Positions 55,115 through 64,000 of a stretch of 64,000 nucleotides of DNA are shown piece after piece (within the stretch, counting starts at the first letter, position 1; each line of letters opens with the position of its first letter). Both the position numbers and the translations under genes were made by a program. The stretch lies in assembly GCF_011397635.1 (NCBI RefSeq), contig NC_064767.1:6704937-6768936 (forward strand), written 5' to 3'. Source of the stretch: Epinephelus fuscoguttatus (lineage: Eukaryota > Chordata > Actinopteri > Perciformes > Serranidae). The notes under the pieces were generated by a model. It searched no databases. It was not told where the DNA came from and worked only from the letters and a program-made list of their open reading frames with translations.

Positions 55115-56426
55115 TAGGGCTGTCAAAAAAAAAAAAAAAAATCGAAGTTTGAAATATATTCAAATATATATTTTTCGAACCTAAATTTCATAATTAGATT
55201 AAGCAATATCACACGAGAGGGAGTGATATTGTACTGTATATCGTCACGGCTGTGATTCGGTCATAGGAAGACAATCACAGCCGTGACGATCTGACGTCAC
55301 TACCTCTCGTGTGGTATTGCTTTTGGTATTGGTATTGCTTTTATACAACAATTCAACAACAGCTTAAACAGCAATGCTGAGTAAGGAAATGTTAACAAAA
55401 GGTGATGAAATTAATTATTTAAGTATGTTATGTAGCCCCGGTCTGTTGTCAGGCAACGCAGCACACACGCCAGGAACTCACAAGCTACTTTGTATTTACA
55501 TTGATCTGCAACTGTGTAACTTCGTCCAGTTCGGCTGATGAAGCGTTGGCAAACCTGGATGTTGGCACGGCCGGATTCAAACACACCTGGAGGTCTGCAC
55601 AAAAGAGTCCTGGCTTTCCTTTTCCTGGTCCTCTCCTGACGACCACTCGTAATTTAATTAAAATGTATTTTGGGGAAAATATCCATCTTCTTGGTGTAAC
55701 GCTATAGTGTCTGTAGTGTATTTATATTTATAGCACCTGTGAGTGGAGTGATTTTACTGTTAGATGTCCCAGTGATATTGTACTCTATATCAGCACTCAT
55801 GGAATGCCTCTCCAATCAAATTACTCGGTCGGAACTAACTGTCCTATCATTAATAATCAATTAATTAACACTAGCCTATTAATAATGTTGTCATGGCGAA
55901 TCCCATTCGGGCGGAGACGGCTCGCGCACAAGCCGGGCCAGAGAAGGACGCAGAGACGGAGGAAGAGGCGCCGACGGAGGAGCCCGCCGGGCCAACACCA
56001 CCCACTGCGCTGTCCGCGATGTGTGACCTGTTCGGGGAGACATACATGGAGAGTGTTGCACCTGCTGCTTCCCTGCCTACCCTTTTTGAAGAAGAGATGA
56101 AACGTTACCAGAATGAGACACCAAGAGCCAACCAGGATCCACTCTTGTGGTGGAAAACTACAGGCCACTGAGGTATCCAAACATTCCTCAGATAGTGAGG
56201 CAGAAGTTGGTCATAACTGGCACTTCAGTGAGGTCAGAACGGGTGTTTTCGCCAGCAATAAGTATCTTATTTTTTGTGGGGGGTTTTTTGTTTGTTTTTT
56301 TTTTTTTTTTGAGAAAAAAAAAAATAATAATAATAATAATAACAATAAATGCGAATATTATTCGAACTCTACTAAATTAATTCGAAAATATTCGAACTCA
56401 ATTTCATGCTGTTTTTGACAGCCCTA
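55115..56426 (+). mobile_element. hAT element with ZBED-type transposase remnant
   Basis: Ends TAGGGCTGTCAAA and TTTGACAGCCCTA. GGACTCAT is duplicated exactly at 55107-55114 and 56427-56434. The plus strand from about 55893 holds coding remains: ETYMESVAPAASLPTLFEEE, QDPLLWWKTTGH and, after a frame break, RYPNIPQIVRQKLVITGTSV then RSERVFS. This is the hAT C-terminal dimerisation region. Poly-A and (AAT)n tracts lie near 56320-56345. Confidence 0.88.
55201..55322. repeat. Inverted-repeat foldback inside the hAT element
   Basis: Imperfect arms of about 50-57 bp (55201-55257 and 55273-55322). AAGCAATATCACACGAGAGG and TCGTCACGGCTGTGATT on the left face AATCACAGCCGTGACGA and CCTCTCGTGTGGTATTGCTT on the right. 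The loop is about 15 bp. Confidence 0.75.
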
Positions 56427-56434
56427 GGACTCAT

Positions 56435-57540
56435 ACCTGGATATTGTGATAAAAATGCCAACACACTTTCCTCTGCTCAGTGGTATGTTGTTGCTGTTCC
56501 ATTCCTTCACTGAAATGGCGTCCTTTCCGACTGACCCGAGGAGCAGGAGGGCAGTCTGTGACGTGTGGGTTGTCCAAGACCGTTTTGCAGGGGCTACTCA
56601 CATTTAATTGAGTCAACTGAGCAATCTAAGTTACTTGGACTGTTCTGATTTAACTGAGGAGATGACAACATTAAAACTTAATATTTCAACTGATGAAGGA
56701 AAATGAGCTGAGGTAACAAGAAACCCAAATTCATTTTTACAGTGTGAAGAGTGATTAAGTCCGGACTGAAGAGTCTCTGTTCCTCTTCAGAGGGTCTAGA
56801 GGGACGTGTCTGTCCGGTCCTCACTGATCCTCCTCTCATGGTGGAAACTGAACTCCACTTTAACAAGTTTCTACAGGAACTGAACTAACAGAGTCATTCA
56901 AGAGTCACACAGTGAAAAGTGTCAAAGCTTACAAACCTTCAGATGCAGAGAAGAAACTGCGACACGACGACGAGCACACAAAGTGAAACTAAACTGTCAA
57001 CGGGAAGGAACGGTGACGGTCAGCTGCTCTCACATCAGTCTCATTCTTCACCTCCACCTAGTGCCGCCTCCACACTGCAGGTGGCGCCCTCGGCCCAAAT
57101 ATACAGCAGGCCCAATATGAATGGACAGCAGCAGAAACTTCATATAGCCAATGAGACATATTCAAACACAGCTGGCCAAATGTCTCTTACAGCCCATCTG
57201 TCAGTTAGTTCACATAGATTAAAGCCACATGTCAGGTGTTAGTATACTGACTGCTGCTGACTGATGTCACTACGCACTGAGCTGCTCTGCTCTGCACCAG
57301 ATTGGTGTGATTATTTAGATCACACTGTGAGTGCATATATGTAAGTGTGTGTTTGTTTTGGAACATGCTGAGAACTTCTTCATGGTTGCAGCTTTGCACA
57401 GAAATAATCTCTCCTTCACAAATGTTGTTGCCGAATTGCAAAACGGAATTTTGTGAGTTTGGTTTTTAACCACTAGTGGTTGTGGTGAGAAACTACGGAA
57501 GCCCTGAGAGGCAAGTTGAGATTTTTTCTATTTATCTTGT
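56435..57540. other. Intergenic between hAT elements and NLR copy C 3' end
   Basis: No gene recognised. The open frames seen here have no familiar motif. The 57541-57600 stretch repeats 16936-16995 and marks where the duplicated NLR unit begins. Confidence 0.4.
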
Positions 57541-57795
57541 GGGTGATGTTGGCCAAAAGTTCATCTCCTCAGAACAAGATATGATCTCCTACATACAAGA
57601 CATTATCATGATTTAGAATATAGCAAACAAACGGCCTCTGGACTTTAGTTTAAAGTCGCAACAGTCGCAGCTTCACAAATCTATCAGTGTATAAAACAGC
57701 TCATCAGTGTGTAGAAGAAGCACAGAAGGTCAGTTAACATTCATGAAGGTTCCTGCTGTCACATGAAAAACTGGAGACGCCTTCCTGTGAGTGTC

Positions 57796-57801
57796 TTTAT
57801 T
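57796..57801 (-). terminator. Probable polyadenylation signal of NLR copy C
   Basis: TTTATT on plus (AATAAA on minus) about 485 bp after the copy C stop, in the same context as at 17285 behind copy A. Confidence 0.55.
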
Positions 57802-58284
57802 AGAGGCTGAGCACAGTGAAGTTTAGAGGACAAACAACAGAGGACAACACAAGTCCACATGATGTCAGCTGTTGACAGTATGAAGGACTCTTTGTGTCTT
57901 CCCTCTGTCTCTCTGCATCCTGTGGACCTTCAGCACCCGAGTGTTTGCCTGGACCCAGATCTGTCCCTGTCCTGCTGACTGCATTTCTCAGTGAGACTCA
58001 TGGAGACATTTGTCTCACAGACACAGAGACAAGAAAAACTGGAGGAAAACTTTGGAGGGAGAATGAAGAGAAATTAATATTTTACACAAAAATCATGAAT
58101 AAAAACAAAGAAGAAAAAACAGTCGAGCAGAAAACGAGTCATCTGTGGAGTCCAGAGTGTTTTCTTTAGCGCCACCCTCAGGACAAACTCACATCCTACA
58201 CACATTCTCTGAACTACCATCAGTTGTGTGTGATCCTGTACAGACTGAACTATCTGTTTCTCTAACAGGAGGAGACTCTCCCTC

Positions 58285-61200
58285 CTACAGAGAACACAGA
58301 GACACTGAGGAATCATGTGACCAGAGCAAAAGCCCAGGATAAAGAGGTTCAGTGAATGTGGTGTTGAAGGTGTGGAGGTGGATCAGTGTGTCAGAGGAGA
58401 CTCTGAAGAAGGACAGAGTGCCAGCAGGACAGTCCACATACACTGCTACTCTACCAGAGGAGGAGGAGGAGGAGGAGGAGGAGGAGGAGGAGGAGGAGGA
58501 GGAGGAGGAGGAGGAGGAGGAGGAGGTTGTTTCTCTGTTGTTGTGCCACACAGAGTAACGATGACTATCAGAGCAGCTCAGACTCCAGGACTGATCATTC
58601 CATCCAAACACACAGTCCTCTGTGTCTCCTCTCCTCCTGATTCCTCTGTAACTCACTGATACTTCAAGCCCTCCTCTCCACTCGACCTCCCAGTAACAGC
58701 GACCAGTCAGACCAGTTCTACACAGCAGCTGAGGCCAGTAGTCAAATCTGTCATGAAGATCAGGATACGACTGATCCTCCTCCACACGTGTCACCTTCCT
58801 GTTGTTGTCAGACAGTTTGAGGTGTCTGTTCACTGTGTTTGTGTCGATTGTGAGTTCACAGGAATCTGATGGAGAGAAGAAGACACAATACAGCTGCAGT
58901 TATTCATCTATCATCACTCTGATGATGACATCAGAGATTTGAATGAGTGATGTCACAGTTTGAAGATCAAATTAAAAACACACTTACACTTCCTCAGACC
59001 TGGTCTCAACCATCGGACTCCACCAGGCTCCACCCTGAAAGGAGGAGGGGGGTCAGAGCAGCACTTCCTCTTTCACCATGGAAACATGGACATTACATCA
59101 CTCTCATACACACAGCTTTGTTATTGTCTACACATGGACTGACATGTTCATCACTTATTATTAATCAGCTGATATTGTTTTAGTTCAGTGTACCTGAGCA
59201 GGTGGTGTTTCAACACTTTACTGTGGGTTCATCACGACCACACAACACTTCACCATTACAGTCAGCTGATCCACTGTCAATATACAAGTATTGATTATTG
59301 GAGCTTTGAATCCACCTGTTTTACTCCTGATGAGTGACCTCCTTTGTTTGTGTCATCATGACTGTTGTCTGTCAGAAGTAAAGGAGACAGAACCTCTGAT
59401 GGAGGAGGTCGGGGTGGATGGTTGGATGTACAAAGTGTCTAACTGACACTGCTGTTCACATCCTGTCTCCTAGCAACAGTCAGCACTGGTTTTTATTGTC
59501 TGTAATCTGGAGCTGAAAATATTACAGTAGTAGTAGTACAGTAGTTTCTGTGCTGAGTCCCACAACCAGTCGACTCTTATCAGCCAGGGAACTCTCTGTC
59601 AGTGCAAAACAAACTTGTCAAACCTTTAAAACAGCAAAACATTCTGATGATTTATCAAGACTGTTTATACTGATTCACTATTACATGGTAATGGTCTTAT
59701 CTGTTTCTTTGTCTTTGGACAATAATTTGTAGACTTAAGGGCAACACACACTGGTGTCAGATGATGAGCATCAACACATCCTGCAGTATTATTAGATATG
59801 AGCCCACAAACCAGAGGGCTGCACCATGAAGCCAGTTCAACAGAACCAGTCTCTCTTTGTCTGAGCTGACTCAACAAACCCTAAAGTCTCAGTCAGAGAT
59901 AACAGACACCATGAAGGTGGTTGTCAACTGTCTGTTAACTCAGGCTTTCTTCTTCAGGCTCTGCACGTTTACATAAAACAAGTCAAATGATGCGTTCAGC
60001 GCATCAACTGACCTTTAAAATTGATCGATCACGTGCCGCCTACTTCCACCTTTGAAGAATCTTGAAAAGTAAAAAGCAACACTGTGGCTTCAGTTACAGC
60101 CAGAGAGGAGTGTTTGCATTAATATTACTAACTGTGTGAACTCATATGTGAATATATTTATTTTACCTCTCTGTTTATTTCTAACGTGACAGCTGCTCTT
60201 TCTACAGCTCTGAAACTTTAAACTTGATGCAGCAGATTTAAACAAGAACTGCATTTACTGTCCCTTAATGAAGGAGACACATACATCACTAAAGTTTGGG
60301 GGCAAATTAAAATGAAATGAATTTTACTGATTGAATATTATCTGTGATAAATACCAATGGACTAATTAATTTTCTAATCAGTGTTCTATCAGCTGTCATA
60401 TACCAGCAGTGTAAAACAGACTTCAGCAAATCAGGACCAAACATAAAACCTAATCCACAGTGGTAACGTTATGGTGCTTTGACAGGATTCTATCATATTT
60501 CATATGACAGTAAACATCATCCTGATTAATAATATAGTGACCTGTTTGCTACCTGTGATTTTAAAGAAGCTTTTCTTAGAGCCAGCGTGGACAGATGGAC
60601 CAGAGGACACAAATATATTCAGTAGTTCAGTGAGAGCAACAACAACCTTACAGATAAAATAAAACAATGTTCCTCAGATTTTCAGCATCACTGATGGACT
60701 CTAGGTTCCTGTGTTAAAATAAAGTGACATGATAGATACAGTAAACACTACTGTAATCACACAGCTTCGTTCGGGGACATGTATGTAACGTTACGGCTCA
60801 ACAAGTTGGATGAAGTGCATTTATAATGTTTTCCCTCAGCTAACAATCTGCATCGCTCATATATTCACATTGATTATAGAGTGATGCTTCTCAAAGGAGC
60901 AGTGAAATGTGCTTTTTAGCTGATTTGAAGCTGAAACTCGGAGCATAAACTCGTCCCAAGCAGGTTAGGTTTGTAGCATAGGTTACCATGGCGATATAGC
61001 CAGGTTAAAAGAGCCACCTTTGTGGTACAGAAAACCCAACTCAACATGTCTGGCTAAGCCACTGATCTTGCTTCGTGGTACAGCCCTCTGCAGCATGACG
61101 ATGTTGACGAATGCCAACCCACCATGAACCTACAACATGTCAGGATACACCACTGTCCTATTATCCAATGTTGAAACAAGACAACGCTCCAGAAACATTT

Positions 61201-62892
61201 CATCACCTTCCCCCCCTGTTTCGGCACATCCTGGCTACTGTTCCCTGACTACTTGTGTCTGTATTGATGGTCTGATGGGACACAAACAGTTTGATGAGTC
61301 AGTGTTTATCAGCTCTGGTTGTTTGAGGTCAGCTTGGTGTGTCAGGGTCATATGAGCCAGGCTGACAGTGTGACAGAGACAAAGTTTCCAGCTCTACCTC
61401 CTCTATCAGACTGAGTGTCTGTGGCTGCAGCAGGCCTCTTCATACCTGAGAGTGTCCAGTCTCCAATGTGGATCCTTCACTCCAGCCGACAGCAGCTTCA
61501 CCCCTGAGTCTCCTGGATGATTGTAGCTCAGGTCCAGGTGTCTCAGATGGGAGGGGTTGGAGCTCAGAGCTGAGGCCAGAGAAACACAGCCTTCCTCTGT
61601 GATCAGACAGCCTGACACACTGCAAACACACAAGACAACACACATCTCACAAAATCTGAGGGTGGGTACCACAGTACTGCCATACTGTCGCCTACTGTGG
61701 CTTTACATCAACATTATTACTGACTTTTTTCTAGTCACAACCAAACACCCACTAATGTCCACCAACTATCTGACAACATCACTGATTCCTCTCTGATATT
61801 TCAAGTTCCAACAACAGAGAAAAAAAACAACATAAAACATGTTGATGGAAAGAGACTGAAACACAAAACACAACTGGTTTGAAATCATATCAGCAGAGAC
61901 AATCCTGTGATGGTTATGAGTTTATCAACTAATGTAAATCAGGATCTAAGTGGCCATCAGTTGAACATGTTGATGAATCCTGACCTGAGAGTTTCCAGTG
62001 TACAGTGTGAACTCTTCAGTCCATCAGACAGAAGCTTCACTCCTGAATCCTTCAGGTCGTTGTTACTCAGGTCCAGGTGTCTCAGACTGCAGGACTGGGA
62101 GCTGAGAACTGAGGACAGAGCTTCACAGCTTCTCTCTGAGAGGTCACAGACACTCAGCCTACAGAGACAACAATCAACAGAGAGAAAAATATTTGTGTTA
62201 AAATGCAATCCTCTTTGATTAATGAGTCTGGACTGAAGTCAAATCGAAAGGACCAAAGATCTCAGTTAGTACTTCAGCTAACAGGACACTAACAGACCTG
62301 CATTATAACACTGAGTCAAGAAGAACACTTTAAATTTGTTCAGTAAAACTGAAATATCAACTTCATCCAGATGGTAACAAGTCAGGACCCACTAAATTTG
62401 GTGATCTACAGTATAATCTCTTCTGAGCACAGATTAAAACCCTTACAGTTAATTATGATTAACTCATAAATAATGAGTCAATCCAAATAACATGATATGA
62501 ATGCATACTGGTCTTTTCTATATCAGCCAGAGTTCATATCTGTATGTAGTTCAGTAGGTGGGACTGAACCAGAAAAGAGTTTCTGAACTGTGAAGTTTCA
62601 AATCCTGATTGAACATTTGTCAGATTCAGAAATGCTGACATGAGAGAGAATGTTTAAACTGTATGGAGTTCAGAGAAATATCTGAAATCATTTCAGATGG
62701 TCTGCAGCTTGATCTGACCTGAGAGTTTCCAGTGTACAGAGTGAACTCTTCAGTCCATCAGACAGAAGCTTCACTCCTGAATCCTTCAGGTTGTTGTTAC
62801 TCAGATCCAGGTTATTCAGATGGGAGGGGTTGGAGCTCAGAGCTGAGGCCAGAGAAACACAGCCTTCCTCTGTGATCAGACAGCCTGACAAA
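58285..62892 (-). CDS. NLR copy C: LRR and B30.2 part, 5' end outside window
   Basis: Exons are 62892-62719, 62158-61985 and 61619-61446 (three 174-nt LRR exons), 59034-58988 (47-nt linker) and 58865-58285 (PRY-SPRY). All are open, with GT-AG junctions and the same phases as copy B. The first LRR exon is a hybrid ([17 protein letters not shown] joined to [18 protein letters not shown]). The second has [18 protein letters not shown]. The B30.2 exon reads [50 protein letters not shown] and FTEPLYPGL, with the longest serine run of the three (about 24 repeats, plus-strand 58456-58527). The FISNA-NACHT part must lie right of 64000, beyond an L2-type repeat insertion. Whether the whole gene is intact cannot be judged here. 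Confidence 0.85.
59200..60180. repeat. Duplicated NLR-unit intron block (copy C)
   Basis: Matches 18660-19290 of copy A and, in part, 32565-33130 of copy B. Copy B and copy C share TTTCTTTGTCTTTGGACAAT with GTTTGTAGACTTAAGG-type sequence (32660-32710, 59703-59745) that copy A lacks, so B and C share some events not seen in A. Confidence 0.8.
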
Positions 62893-63022
62893 CTGCAAAA
62901 GCATAAAACAACACACGTCACATAATCTGAGGGTGAGTACCACAGTACTGCCATACTGTCGCCTACTGTGGGATTACATCAACATTATTACTGACTCTTT
63001 TCTAGTCACAACCAAACACCCA

Positions 63023-63024
63023 CT

Positions 63025-63072
<48 letters not shown>
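63023..63072. repeat. (ATCA)n microsatellite
   Basis: About twelve ATCA units, directly at the edge of the dispersed repeat that follows. Confidence 0.95.
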
Positions 63073-63073
<1 letters not shown>

Positions 63074-64000
63074 ATTTATAAAGCCCAATATCACAAATCA
63101 CAATTTGCCTCACAGGGCTTTACAGCATACGACATCCCTCTGTCCTTTGGACCCTCACAGTGGATAAGGAAAAACTGAGGAGGGATCCCTCTTCCAGGAC
63201 GGACAGAGATGCAATAGATGTCGTACAGAACAGATCAGCATAATAAATTAACAGTAATCCATATGACACAATGAGACAGAAAGAGAGGGAGAGAGAGAGA
63301 GACAGAGAGATGCAGGACAGACGGTAATGACAGTAGCTTACAACAACATTAATGAAAGTAATAATATTATAGTTGTAGTTCTGGCTACTGTGGTACAATA
63401 TGTTGAAAGTATATATTAATATCTGGCAGTATACATGTTTGACAATCATCATATGTGTATAATAACAGCAGAAGTATGACTAATGATGGCAGCAGCAGCA
63501 GCAGCAGGAGGCATCTGGCAGGACCACGGCAGCAGCACAACCACCTACGTAATGCTATCCAGGCACCGCTGCGATATGAGTTAATCTGAGAGACAGTGGA
63601 GCACAAAGGCTCCGGAGAAGAAGCCGAGTTAGTGACATCCAGAATGGCCGAGTTAGCAAGATGCAGTAATAGGATACGAGAGCGAGAGAGAGAGAGAGAG
63701 AGAGAGAGAAGGAGAGAAGGTGCCCGGTGTATTATAGGGGGGTCCTCGGCAGACTAGGCCTAAGTCAGCCTAACTAGGGGCTGGTACAAGGCAAGCCTGA
63801 GCCGGCCCTAACTACAAGCTTTATCAAAGAGGAAAGTCTTAAGTCTAGTCTTAAATGTGGAGACGGTGTCTGCCTCCTGGACCGTAACAGGAAGATGATT
63901 CCACAGGAGAGGAGCCTGATAGCTGAAGGCTCTGGCTCCTGATCTACTTTTGGAGACTTTAGGGACCACGAGTAACCCTGCATTCTCAGAGTGCAGTGTT
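63073..64000. mobile_element. L2-type/dispersed fish repeat running off the right edge
   Basis: Starts TATTTATAAAGCCCAATATC and includes GAGGGATCCCTCTTCC and an (AG)n tract at 63683-63709. It continues with AAGTCTTAAGTCTAGTCTTA to the window end. The 63177-63665 part matches 16014-16510. It interrupts the intron upstream of the first visible LRR exon of copy C. Confidence 0.6.
63268..63312. repeat. (GA)n-rich microsatellite
   Basis: GAGACAGAAAGAGAGGGAGA and following GA repeats, inside the dispersed repeat. Confidence 0.8.

Overview
This window looks like nuclear DNA of a percomorph-type teleost fish. It has GT-AG introns, a fish luteinizing-hormone beta gene, the fish-specific FISNA-NACHT/B30.2 class of NOD-like receptors, and a dense load of fish transposons (L1, L2-like, Harbinger, hAT, mariner-like, a tRNA-type SINE). 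Nothing bacterial, viral or CRISPR-like was seen. All calls come from reading the sequence; no database search was run.

Left part (1-17 kb) is ordinary euchromatic gene space. The first two coding exons of cox20 (complex IV assembly) lie on the minus strand at 83-2080, with an NRF-1 palindrome just upstream. A complete lhb follows on the plus strand (CDS 4545-7043, 148 aa, with a TATA box, an SF-1-like site and a non-coding first exon). An intact three-exon rhodopsin-class GPCR is on the minus strand (11080-13050, 317 aa). Around it are degraded LINE fragments and an old duplicated flank (about 7.3-8.0 kb and 15.2-15.7 kb).

Right part (17-64 kb) is a tandem array of at least three NLR immune-receptor genes, all on the minus strand. 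Each is built from N-terminal repeat exons, a pre-FISNA helical exon, a 1.8-kb FISNA-NACHT exon, 174-nt LRR exons, a 47-nt linker exon and a terminal PRY-SPRY (B30.2) exon. Copy A (17782-28490) carries five frameshifting indels and looks like a pseudogene. Copy B (31651-50361) splices in silico into one open 1148-codon frame. Copy C (58285-62892) is cut by the right edge. All three B30.2 exons carry an in-frame, length-variable TCC run that encodes polyserine inside the SPRY domain.

The large intron of copy B was expanded by a 9.07-kb insertion with a 17-bp target-site duplication. It is an L1-type LINE into which a Harbinger transposon (CAG duplication), a foldback element inside that Harbinger, a MITE-like element and a small palindrome later inserted. 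Upstream of copy B lie two hAT elements only 24 bp apart, each with a perfect 8-bp target-site duplication; one holds the remains of a transposase C-terminus. The array therefore shows receptor duplication, LRR-exon recombination, microsatellite-driven coding variation and repeated transposon capture in one place.
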